The position numbers and the translations under genes were made by a program. A DNA stretch of 64,000 nt, taken from positions 18,029,385 through 18,093,384 of the forward strand of contig NC_088295.1 in assembly GCF_032854445.1 (NCBI RefSeq), written 5' to 3'. This document shows positions 1-16,700 of this stretch, in pieces (positions within the stretch are counted from its first letter, which is position 1; each line of letters starts with the position of its first letter). The notes beneath the pieces were generated by a model, which was not told the DNA's origin, searched no databases, and was given only the letters and a program-made list of their open reading frames with translations. This DNA is from Liolophura sinensis (Eukaryota; Mollusca; Polyplacophora; Chitonida; Chitonidae).

Positions 1-5070
<5,070 letters not shown>

Positions 5071-7731
5071 CACAGCCACTCCCACCTCTGAGAGGATGTA
5101 TACCTTACCAGCGTTAAGTGTTATTGGGGGTGTCATCCAGCCCTAACTTCTGACGCCAGTTATCGCCTGTCCTGCTTAGGCTTGGTGCAAGCTTACCATG
5201 AGGGAATAGGCTAGATTATTGGCAGATTCTCATACAGATGGCAGGTCAGGTTTATATGCGTAGGCATTCAACAGATCAGATCGTGTGAAGACATTTGGGG
5301 GAAATAGGTTGTTGGAAGGGTAAACTTCGTACAGTTCTTCACAGTATGTCTTGGCAGTGAAGTAATATCATACTGCCCCAAGTGTATGAATGACAAACTA
5401 TGTAAGGATCTTGTACACAGTTAGGTAATTACTACCATTTTCTGCAATGAAAAGTACTAATATATTGCTTTAGAAAATATTTACCAAATGTAGACCCGTA
5501 AACCCAAATGAGGAGGAAGACTATTAGCTCTGTGAAAGAAGTTTTCACTACATCAATATTGTATTTGTTGACATGAACCAGAAGGCTGGCTGTATTGTAA
5601 AGTTTGGCGCATGGATTTGTCATAGGAAAACCTGGGTATCTCTTTAAATATATCTCTTCACCTAGAGTAGATAATCTTTAAGGTGTTTTAGCTGTGCCAA
5701 ATTCTCACTTTTACACTAAGCGGTCTTGTATAGTTGTATGATAGTCGACAAAGCAGTGATGTGCACTGTTGATTCAGTGAAGGGAATTTTATGCTCAACA
5801 GGTTGATACATGTATAGTGTTTATCTTAATAAAACCTGATTCTTTGTAGCCATCTGGAATCCTCTGCATTGTGTTCAGGGTGTCTGTTGACTGAGTTGGC
5901 CATGGCTTTTCACTATTGTGTTCGCACTGTTTTAAAGTTCAAATGTTTGCTGTGTGCTTTGATCAAGACGCAGGAAGTTGTCTATTGTTCTTCATGACTG
6001 TGATACACATAGATTCGCATATCTGTGGAGCTCCCCTCTACCCATATGAGTATAGTGCATGTATGTCCTGATTCAGTAGCAAATGAAGTACTCCCAGCTC
6101 AGCAGAAGAGTTGGAATTCTTCAGTGATCACAGACACAGAGATATCCTCTGTGTCGTAAGATCACATTGTTTTTTCAAAAGGGTTTTTAACGTGTTACAG
6201 CATGTGCATGATATGAACCGTTGTATAAAACAAACTGAAATTAATCAGAATTCCACTGAATAATTTTCAGAACAAAGCGAATGAATCAGTGAGTGACCAG
6301 AGGCATAATGGTTATGGTGTTTCCCTGTGAATAATAACTTTGGTGTAAGCAAGCTGGCATGGTGTTGATGAAACAGTGGAAGAATTAAGCTCAGTTAATG
6401 CCTAGAATCTAAGCACTTGATGTATTGGTGTTATCTGATCAAGTATGCATAAATGAAATCAAGTTCTGCACTGGCATATTTTTACCACTAACATTAGAAC
6501 CTAGCGATATCTAATGTCATGTAAGCTAGGGGAGTTACAATTACTTCATTGTATGTGGTATGTATTTTATTTAGACGTTCTCCCACTATACTTCAGTAGG
6601 TCCAGCGTTAACACTGCATATAGAAAGTGCTGTTTATGGGCTCTTTGGTGTGTCTGTATTCTTAAGGGCATCCGCAAAGAAAATCAGACTGTTTTTCTGA
6701 TTATCGGTAACTGTTTATCAGTGATTTTCCAATTTATATACAAACATGAGACTGACATACTGATTGTAGACAAAACGTGACGTAAGGCACAGAATTTATT
6801 CTTCAATGCTGTGGCTGAAAAGATAAATTCTGCAGCAGTGATCTCACCATGGACAGTTTATTATTAATGGTAAAAAGATCGATTTCTGTGTTAAAAACTT
6901 CATTGATTTCTTTTTACTCTTGATTTGGTAAACTAGAACATGTACATATATACAAGTGTATAGCCACCTGCTTGACCTTGTTATTATGTATCATCTTATT
7001 TATTTCGTCCTATTTTAAATGGAACTTTTCATTCCATCCATCCATGCCATTTTGTTAGCCGCTATAGTGACATTCTTTGCAGGTGTTGTAATATATGACT
7101 GTCACCTTTTTTGCCTATCATCTTTGTTGTTGACCATGCACAGTAAATTCCTCAACTTTGTTTCAGAGCAGTTTACATTACCAGAACTTCAATTACATGT
7201 AGTAGTAGCCAGTTCCACTATGTTAACCGTGTTAACCGTATGTTAACTCAGACCATTTGAAGAGCCAGGTAATTTGTACATAGCAGTCTCTCTTGGTTGT
7301 GTTCTTCATGTTTTATAAATTACTTGGATGTATAAGCTGAGCTGATTTTGCTGCAAGCTTTTACATAAATATCCTACGAGTCTGTATAAAGTTGTCCAAA
7401 GCAGAACTGTCCCACTGGTAAAGGAGCTCACTGTAAATTTATGTTATCTGTTCCTCTTTTTACTGGAATTAAAATGTATCAAACTACGCCCACTGCAAGT
7501 ACCTTGTACATTGTGTACTTTGTAACCTTCTCTTTTCTTCAGTTTGTTTTCTGCCACTTGTTCCACATGTTGTTGTTGCCAAGTTTTACAGGTGATGTTA
7601 CGGGCGGATTGTGACGTTAGCTAGTAGTAAACTGTACATCAGACGTCATTATTCCTCTTATGCATTGTGTGATGCTAATGACAATAAAACAGGTATCCAC
7701 ATGACAATATTGTGTTGCTTGAGTCATGTCC
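5071..7731. other. USP7 3' UTR then intergenic DNA without a recognisable gene
   Basis: The first part is probably 3' UTR. Beyond about 5.9 kb I see no exon with splice borders and a recognisable protein, and no repeat array. Short open frames here (6514-6780, 7019-7246) have no family resemblance. Confidence 0.5.
5828..5833 (+). terminator. Possible polyadenylation signal of the USP7 gene
   Basis: AATAAA lies 758 bases after the stop codon and is the first canonical hexamer I found downstream. A GT-rich stretch follows about 40 bases later. The position fits a 3' UTR of about 0.8 kb, but there is no transcript evidence. Confidence 0.4.
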
Positions 7732-7745
7732 CTCCTTCGTGTGTT

Positions 7746-8066
7746 ACTGGCCCGGATAGCACAGTTGGTAGAGCGCTCGCTTTGCGAGCGGTAGGTCTGG
7801 GATCAATCCAGGGTCGAGTCACACCTAAAACTTTAAAAGAGGAAGTTGAAATTTCCTCGCTTGGTGTTCAACATCAAGGGGATAGTGCAACAACTGGTTG
7901 ACCTGTATGAGTATAATGGCTCGGGCAGGTCGACTTACTTACCTTCAGTAAGTCGTCTCAGTGAAGCAGCACTAGATGAAAGAGCGATGGAAATCAGCCC
8001 TGCAACAAGGAGGCACGTCACATGACTGAAAAATTGTTGGGCACGACGTTAAACCCCAGGCACTCA
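7746..8066 (+). mobile_element. SINE family 1, full length, tRNA-derived head, with target-site duplication
   Basis: The head ggcccggatagcacagttgg followed by tagagcgc is a tRNA-like A-box region, and ggtctgggatcaatcc is a B-box-like region. The body runs through cagtgaagcagcactagatg, and the tail is acgacgttaaaccccaggca followed by ctcact units. A 14-bp direct repeat, ctccttcgtgtgtt, flanks it at 7732-7745 and 8067-8080. The clean duplication shows the insertion as a unit. Confidence 0.85.
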
Positions 8067-8073
8067 CTCCTTC

Positions 8074-8178
8074 GTGTGTTTCCTCCGGGCTCTGCTTGGT
8101 TTCCTCCCACCATATTGCCGGGCGCCGTCCTATAAGTGAAATATTCTTGAGTACGGTGTAAAACACAGATCAAACAAA
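8074..8178 (+). mobile_element. SINE family 2, 3' part, immediately after the family 1 copy
   Basis: It contains tttcctcccaccatattgcc, tataagtgaaatattcttga, gtacggtgtaaaacac and an A-rich tail. The target duplication of the preceding SINE overlaps its left end, so the family 1 copy appears to have landed in or at the edge of this older element. Confidence 0.7.
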
Positions 8179-8180
8179 GA

Positions 8181-9204
8181 AGTTATGATGTGAACATTGT
8201 AAAATTCGTCCCAGACCTCACCGCTCTGTTTTGTGTATGTTAATTAATCATATGTTTGATGGAACAGCCAGTCTCTAAAATGGCTTATGTACAAGAGATA
8301 AGGAATTTGTTCATATTTAATACTTCCTTACGCTTCTATTGCATACATGGACTTACGCTGTATGCCTCAAAGTTCAGTTGAATAACAGGTGAGGTGAGCG
8401 GTTCAGAATGGTCTCCCACATAAACCTGAGACAATAGTTTATCAGAGTAAAGCATGTTGTCTTTGTACTAGAAATGAGAACATTGTATCCAAATAAAACT
8501 TCATGACCCTATCTGGCATGCAGAAAGTAGGTAGAAAATGATGAGGCTAATATAAAGTAGACACACAGACAGGTCTATGAATCAAGAACAAGTAGGTCTG
8601 CACATAACACCATTTGTCCTGTCTCCCCGTTTTCAGAGGCATTACTTGCAATAATTAGTGCTTCTAGTGTAGTTTAGGTGGGCTAACATGGAGTTCACTG
8701 GAGATCATTTTCCACCCAATAATATGGTATGTAGGGGCCTACACATTGAGCTTAATTGTGCTTTGGGTGAGAGGTTGGACATTATATGGACACTTCTTTT
8801 TTCACATGAATATGCCAAAGGCTTGTGGTTTACACTGAGCACGGTTTCCCCACCCGTGGAAATGACTGCTGTCATAAAGTGAAATAGTAGGTCTACTGAT
8901 TTTAACGCTACCAGTTAACATTAATCAGTTGGTAATGGTTTGCTGTTATTTATTCCTATGACAATCTATTAGAGAGAAGCCAAAATATACAACAAAACCT
9001 CATGTGGTCTCCATATATATACCTGACAAAAGACACTCTTGTTCATGTAGTAAATGTAGGGAAATTGACCATCTGGGTACAGTGGCAACGACAGAAAGGC
9101 GCAAAACATCATGAACTATCACCTCTGTAATGTATTTCCATCTAATATTAAAACTGCACATGCAAGACAATTACATCAGTAGCCTGCACTTAAAGCCATA
9201 AATT
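8181..9204. other. Intergenic, no feature seen
   Basis: AT-rich sequence. I found no exon, array or element that I can support here. Confidence 0.5.
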
Positions 9205-9360
9205 GTAGTCGTCACAGTGAAGCAGCACTAGATAAAAGAGCTGGGGAAATCCGTCCTGCAACAATGAGGCACATTACATGCACTCTGAGGATTCCTTCGT
9301 CGTCATATAACTAAAAAATTGTGAAGTACGACGTTAAACCCCAAGAACTCACTCACTCCA
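9205..9360 (+). mobile_element. SINE family 1, 3' half
   Basis: It begins gtcgtcacagtgaagcagca and ends gtacgacgttaaaccccaag plus actcactcac. The sequence matches the second half of the copies at 7746-8066 and 50,113-50,477. The tRNA-like head is absent. Confidence 0.75.
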
Positions 9361-9542
9361 GCTAAAGTAAAATTTCGCGTACATAACAACTGGAGTTGAA
9401 GCATGGACACAGATATATATGCCTACAGACAATTAACAGACAAACCCATGATACCATGATAATACAATTCACCTGCCTAACATTTTCGGCTATAGCTTCT
9501 GTGGATGAGTAGGCTATTTCTGTATGGTCAACTCCAGTTTTG

Positions 9543-9546
<4 letters not shown>

Positions 9547-9598
<52 letters not shown>
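9547..9598. repeat. (TA)n microsatellite
   Basis: An uninterrupted run of about 25 TA units, followed within 20 bases by two A-rich runs at 9610-9640. Confidence 0.95.
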
Positions 9599-9601
<3 letters not shown>

Positions 9602-9640
9602 CGGTATATCAAAAAAAAAAAAAAAAGCCAAAAAAAAAAC

Positions 9641-10217
9641 TTTTCAGTGAAAGTTCATCCTTTTGACTAGCAGTACCCCATACATGACACTTGGATCTGA
9701 CGTTCAAGAAGAAGAAACTAAAATATGGAGTAAGGTTCATCAAACAGACAACGAAAACTATGCCTCAAACTACTTTCATTTACATTTCTACATTTTTTTG
9801 AAGAGTGTTACAGGCAATGAAACGTATGGATTGTGGTGGGCTTTATTGGCCATAGTGACGATGTTTAAGAATGACTGTACACCGTATTTTCCGGTTGTTC
9901 ACCCTAAGAGAGAAATGTTTGAGAACATGATTTCAGTAATCTTCTACCCTTGGGTGAAAAGAGTTATTCGAACAGTCAGTGCCGTGTTTAGAGTTGCGGA
10001 AAACTCCTTGACGCCAGAGTTCATAAAACACCGGTAGTATATGTTACATATTAAAAGTTCACCTTGGAATTTTAATTGAACGTTTTAATTTCTCTCTTCA
10101 CAAAAATAAAAGAAAATAAATGAAATTATTTTAATGCATAGTTTTAAGTGCCTACTTTGATTTTAAGTGGTGATTTAACTTAAATTCAAATGTTGAAATA
10201 ATCATCAAGCAGTCCTC
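9641..10217. other. Intergenic, one unexplained open frame
   Basis: An open frame at 9663-10037 (124 codons) is the longest here. It has no visible domain, no splice signals that link it to another exon and no family resemblance. I do not call it a gene. Confidence 0.4.
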
Positions 10218-10310
10218 TCTTTCTGCATGCACCATAATGCTGGCCACCGTCGTATAAGTGAAATATTCTTGAGTACGGCGTAAAACACCAATCAAATAAA
10301 TAAATAAATC
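10218..10310 (+). mobile_element. SINE family 2, 3' tail
   Basis: It contains accataatgctggccaccgt, cgtataagtgaaatattctt, gagtacggcgtaaaacacca and an (aaat)n tail. It lies about 400 bases before the first coding exon of the BAIAP2-like gene. Confidence 0.75.
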
Positions 10311-10706
10311 TTTCTGCATGCTGAGTATACTTTATACAAACCGTGCTTAATTTTATTAAAATGTAAAGCCAGTCAGTATTTGTGCTCTACGTATACACAT
10401 CATATCAATGATTCTAAACAGCAGATATATTATAGTTAATAACGAAAAAATTGAAGCAAGTCTTGCGTTTATTCATTTGGGTTCATTAGCTCAGTCAAGC
10501 GTGCACACGGAAAACACACATGCACTAAACATGTTTACACTTTTCCCGCCATAGCCAGAGAAGTCATTTGTGTTTGGAGGAAGGAAAGGGTATGGGTGAC
10601 CCTTGACCCCATGACGTTCATATGGAACTAGGGAGGGAGGTACATTACAGGTGCGAAAAAGTGCGGTGGGATTGCTGTCAAACGTCTTTTTCATTCTACC
10701 GCAAGC

Positions 10707-13700
10707 ATGAGGGGTAGCGAGGATTTACACAAACTGACCGATTCAATATACAAGGTAAGTGGACGCCAGTAGAATAACTGTGACAGATGACCAACAGGTT
10801 GGTGTTTGGCTGAGCTCCGTGGAGCTGCCCTGGCTGAATTTCCCGTCACTGTGGAGGATAGATGGGTGTGTACAGGTAAACAATACGTAGAGTAGATTGT
10901 CACTGACAGGCGCATGAGTCGAGTGTAAGGCCGACCCGACCTCTCTGCCATTGTGGCAATCATTCATAATAGCGTCTCCCCCAGCCTAGTATCATGGACA
11001 TTCGAACGAATGAATGTTTCTCAGTGCCGGTTTAAATTTAAAATTGTGCGAAAATACTACATAATAATGCTGTGCTTTAAATCATACATGTATTGATTTA
11101 ATAAACCAGATCCAGTCACATAAGCGATAGGGCGTGTACATTTCATGTTGAAGTTATATATTTTGTTTTTACCACCCCAAATTCTGCTTGTATGTGTATA
11201 GGCGGTACATATGTTTTGTTAGTTTTCGTTTTTTCGTTAGGCTTGCCATGTACCAGTTGGCCTACCTAACTGCATGATGCATACGCATATAGGTGTAGGT
11301 ATAGCATCTAGGTATATGCTATGCACTCAGGAATGTAGTTTTCCACTGCAATAGGTAAACACATTTAGTAAAGCCGTTGTTTGTTATTAATTTGCATATG
11401 TTTACGTGACGGCATATTGGGATGGGCATCCAAAGCAACAGATATGTATTGTGCAAAATAATTTTAAGTGACTAGTATAGGCCAAAATTATATCATCATA
11501 TTTGTTTAAATAAAAACAATGACAGGATTTGAACCAAGGAGCTGTGTTCAACATGAATTCAAGTCATCATCAGTCATAAACATAATAAAAATTATATGAG
11601 CCATAGACCTACATGTTACATGCATGGTTTTTAAATCAACTGCAATTCACGAAAGCTACAAAATCACAAATAATGTATAAAATTTGTAAGTATTTAATGG
11701 GCATGTAATTTAACAGAATAGTCTAAATTATTATTAATGTCTAACTCTTCAGTGAGCAGGAACAGGTTTTAATTAGCCAAAGAAGTATTTATAATTTTAT
11801 TTTATAAATAAAAAATATCCCGAGCATCAGTTAAGATTGATGTATTATGGGATGTTCATATGCATATACTTGCTTTTGTTTCACTTGCAGGATAGAGAAT
11901 AGCAACTGTTATCCTCTGACCATAATGCTGGCTGCACTCTTATATGTGAAATATTCTTGAGTTCGGAGTAAAACACCAATCAAATAAATAAATAAATAAA
12001 TAGCAACTGTTATGTTTTGATCAAATAAGTGAAGAGGTTTGTCTGCCTGTGGTTCAAGTTGGAAAAATTTGGAAAAATAACCTTTATTTATTTGCCCAGA
12101 TTTCATCTCTCCTATTTCTTTTTCTTGTTGTGGAGGTAGCACCATCTAAAATTCCACCCATATAACAGTTTAAATTGGTAGGGCCTTACTGATTATATGG
12201 ATGGATAACATCGATATTCTACTGCCAGTAGTGCATAAATCCATCTGAATGTCCCAAAAAACATTGATTTCGTAGAAACAATGAAGTATATTACTGGTAA
12301 ATTGATTTTGTGTCACATGACCATATCAGTGTGGATGTCCCAAAGTGTTTTTGAAAAGGGTCAAGTTTTATTCATGTACATTTATAAAAATTTAACATCT
12401 TTCACTAAAGTACATCTGTTTGTTTTCCCTGCTGACATAATTTTACTTGTCAAAGTGTTGCTTGTACCTCTTAGTAAAATGTCATGAAGTGCACAGGACT
12501 GTCACTGTGCTGAGGGGAAAAAAGGATTTGTTTAATGTCAGCTTTACAGTGGGCCGGTTGTCTGCAAGAGTCAAGTACACCCATAGACAGAAGATCTCCT
12601 ACAGCATTTAATTGTTGATTTTTAAGGTGATCAATAGCCCTAGAGGAAAGATGGGCCTTGGAGAGAGAAGCCCTTGCAATGAAGTTTGTGGCTTGTGTAC
12701 ACTTTAATAGCACAAGTCTTAATATAGAAAGTCCAAGAGGGTGTAGATGTGGTCTTTGGCGGAGAGATTGTTTGTCGTTGGCCTCCTCTCATATCAAAGG
12801 TGTTACATCACTGAGGCTTTACAACAGTGCTGGGACAATCCCAATTGTGTCTTGTCAGAAAGGTGAAGACTGACCTAGATAAGCTCCTCCTGTCAGCTCC
12901 TCATCTAGACCAAGGAATTCCTCTCCCAGTAACAGCAAACAAACTGGATTGTTGACAGGAGAGACTGGTCCACAAGCCTTTTTTACCAACTCTAACTGGG
13001 TCACTGAAATGTGTGGATGAAGACAATGCTATGTGAAATATGGCGAGGTGGCCTGGAGCCGGTTGATGTCTGTGTCAATTGATTGTTAATATGCAGCCAG
13101 GCCACCTGGGGCTTATCAGCTGTTCATTGCTACACTTAGAGCGGACATATGATTGACAGCTGCAGCATCAGGAAATGTTGATTTCACAATTGACTACCCA
13201 GAAAACTGAAACTATGAGCAACAGACAAGCTATTAATGTATACCTTACAGGTTTATTTGCATGTAATTTACTGCAGCTTGAGGTTGTTTCAAAATTATGA
13301 CCAATGAATGCTTATCCTTTGATGAATTGGATTTGAATTAATTACATGTACATTGGATTTACCAGACAATCCTATATGTCTGAGGTTCAGACTGCACAGC
13401 CATGTGATAATTAGTGTATATTAATTAACCTGGCTTGTAACGTGTCTACTTATGTATTTGTAGCACCTGACAGAAAGCTTCAACCCAGGTGTGCGGAACC
13501 TTATAGTCTGTGGCAGAGCATATCACAAAGCCTTGACAGGTAAAATGTCAGCTCGAAACCTGATCACCCTAAGATAGACTGTTGACACTTCAGTGACCAG
13601 ATTACATCCTGACTACCAGATTACACCCATACCACCGATTACACCCAAACTGCCAGATTACATCCTCACTACCAGATTACACCCACACCACCGTATTACA

Positions 13701-16700
13701 TCCAAACTGCCAGATTACATCCTCACTACCAGATTACACCCACACCACCGTATTATATCCAAACTGCCAGATTACACCCACACCACCGTATTACATCCAA
13801 ACTGCCAGATTACATCCTCACTACCAGATTACACCCACACCACCGTATTATATCCAAACTGCCAGATTACACCCACACCACCATATTACATCCAAACTGC
13901 CAGATTACATCCTCACTACCAGATTACACCACCACTACCAGATTACACCCAAATAGACTCATTTATAGACTCATTATGGCCTAATGGCTAGAGAGTACGC
14001 CTCAAAGTCTGAATACTGGGATCAAACCTGTGTCAGGTCATAACAGACTTTAAAGAATAGTACGTGTTGCTGCCTTGCTGGGTGCTCACCACTAAGAGGT
14101 TAGAGCAAGGAAACAGGACTGGTTGATCCAGTGCCTATAATGTGACTGGGTGGGGTGTCATGCCTGGCGTTTACAGCACAATTCTTCAGTGGCGGTCGCC
14201 CTGCCACAAGAAGACACAGTATATGTACACACACCTAATGACTCCTTGTCATCATATGACTAAATTTTTTTTTAAAAAGTAAGATGATAAACCCCAAGCA
14301 TATGTATATACAGTTTGCTCTCAGTCCAACAGATTACACCTGCATTACCAGACTGCTTCTGCATTACCAAATTACACCCAGACTACCAGATTACACCCAC
14401 ACTACAAGATTGTCTTCAGTTTACCAGATTACACCCATACTACAAGATTACCCTCAGTCTACCAGACTACACCCACATTACGAGAGTATACCCACATTAC
14501 CAGATTATACACACTCTACCAGACTACACCCACATTACCAGAGTATACCCACATTACCAGATTTCACACACTCTACCAGACTACACCCACATTACCAGAC
14601 TATACCCACATTATCAGACTTCACACACTCTACCAGACTACACCTACATTACCAGACTATACCCACATTATCAGACTTCACACACTCTACCAGACTACAC
14701 CCACATTACCAGACTATACCCACATTACTAGATCACACTTTACTAGTTTCTTAAATGATGTTGGGTATCTCCATATTTCAACTACATATACTAACTTAAG
14801 GGATCTCAAAATTTCAAATTAAAGTGGATTAAATGAATTAAATTCAGCACTGACTTCCATAAAATTAACTTCTAAAATGTGGGTTTTTTTAACTTATTAA
14901 TTTTCTGTTACATCACAGTAGTTACTTTATAGTACATAAATAATAAAGTTTGATATCGTCATAGAAAATGTAAACCTTTCCTTCACTTTTCCCTAATGTG
15001 GAGCTGTTATATTTGTAGGGGCATCTGTCATGGCCAAATCGTACATAGATGCTATATCTAAACTAGGCCACAACTGTCGGGCAAACTGTAAAGGAGCTAC
15101 AAGAGAACTAGGTGAGTAAATTATCTCCTGCCATTAGTGCGTTGTTAAACCAGGTCTGTTCTGCTTTATATCCTTTCAGTGCTGTACAGTGAACAGTAGC
15201 TTGCCTCATGGTATAAAAATTCTGATGTTTATTGACTGGGTTATAAACAACCAGAAGCTGTGGTGTGTGGCCCATGTATTACGGTTAGCCTTAATTTAGA
15301 TTTATGTATTTACTTGATAGATGTTTTGCGGTGTAGTCAGATTTTTTATACAGTGAAGTTCAGGCAGATTATGTTATGGGTGTCGCAGTTTTATCTGCCC
15401 GTCCGTCTGTATCTTTGTCCGTCCTAGGGATTGTGTACATGCACATCATTAGTATCAGTTTCATGTGATATGTCATGACAGACATTTGTCCATTTCCATA
15501 GTTTCTGTGGTAATCGGTTTGCCAATTGCCCCTTACACGTAATATATAAATAGATAAGATTCACTAGTTGTTTTTCGTGTGCTGTTTTAATTTTTTATGG
15601 ATACATCGCTACAAAGGTGATGGTGTTTCATAGCTGTACAGAATTGCCATGGCAACCAGATTGCCAATTTATCTGTATAGTAAATAAATACGGCAAATAT
15701 TGAGTTCACCTGACATGCCTGAACTCGTTTTACTCATATGATGGTGGGGCCATGACTTAGTGGTTAGCGCAACACAGTGACCCAGGAGCCTCTCACAAAT
15801 GTGATGGCCGTGAGTCTAACTCATACTGACCTCCTCTCCTGTCAAATGTTGCAAGGTCTGGCATCAATCTGCGGATGATCATGATTTTTGCCTGGGCTCT
15901 GTCTGCCCGGTTTTCTCCCGTCATAATGCTGTTAGCCGTCATATAAGTGAAGTATTCTTAAAACTCTAATCAAATAAGTAAGTAAATGAATATGACGCTG
16001 TTGTTGGTTTCTGAGTGGTTGAAATGGAAGTAAAGCATCTCCATTAGCCCGGTACCTAACAGATGTCTTGACTTAGCTGTGTCTAAAGCAGCAACAGCTA
16101 GGTTCAAATCTGTGATTTCATTGGTCAAGTGCCTGAGGTAAGCCAGGTACGTGGATATTTAGACAAGGAAGTTGATGTATGACCCCCCAACAGATAACCT
16201 AATTGGTGTGTCAGCTGCCGGTATTCTCCCCACTCTACTGTCTGTCACACTCAAATGTCATGTCTTAAATTTTTTTTAAAATAAATTATCCATTTGTTAA
16301 AATTTATTTGTGCCTTTAATTTAATTTTTGTATCATATGACACAAGAGAGGCTTTTTATCTTCAGATTTAAATCGTTTTGCTGCAGAAATTGTCTGTCAT
16401 TTTATGTACTTTTTTTATGCCTTCCTGGGTCTGTAAGTGGAGACATATGATATGCTGAAAATGTTACCTTAACTTTTGTAGTTTTCAGCAAATGAATCCT
16501 TTGATCGCATATTTGGTCTCAGCATAAATGTACACTCCTTTCTAGAATACATCTGATCTAGTATTATTTATTTGGTATGGAGTAAGGCACGTGTCATGTG
16601 ACATTTCCCTGGCTTCTTATGTCAATTAAACTGACGTCAGTCACATGAATAACATACCCTTGAGTACATATGTAACATAAGACCAGTCACACTTTATCCT

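Noticed and set aside
7749..7830. Possible tRNA gene (A- and B-box-like sequence)
   Set aside because: It is the head of a SINE with a full body, tail and target duplication. The cloverleaf is degraded.
9663..10037. 124-codon plus-strand open frame
   Set aside because: It has no domain, partner exon, conserved motif or poly(A) signal. It lies in SINE-rich intergenic DNA after A-runs and could be an unknown transposon scrap.
10541..10550. E2F-like ttttcccgcc about 160 bases before the BAIAP2 start codon
   Set aside because: A single short match with no mapped transcription start is not enough to call a regulatory site.
13593..13991. 132-codon frame with repeating DYTHTTVLHPN-type residues
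   Set aside because: Minisatellite artefact in intron 2, with similar frames in other phases.
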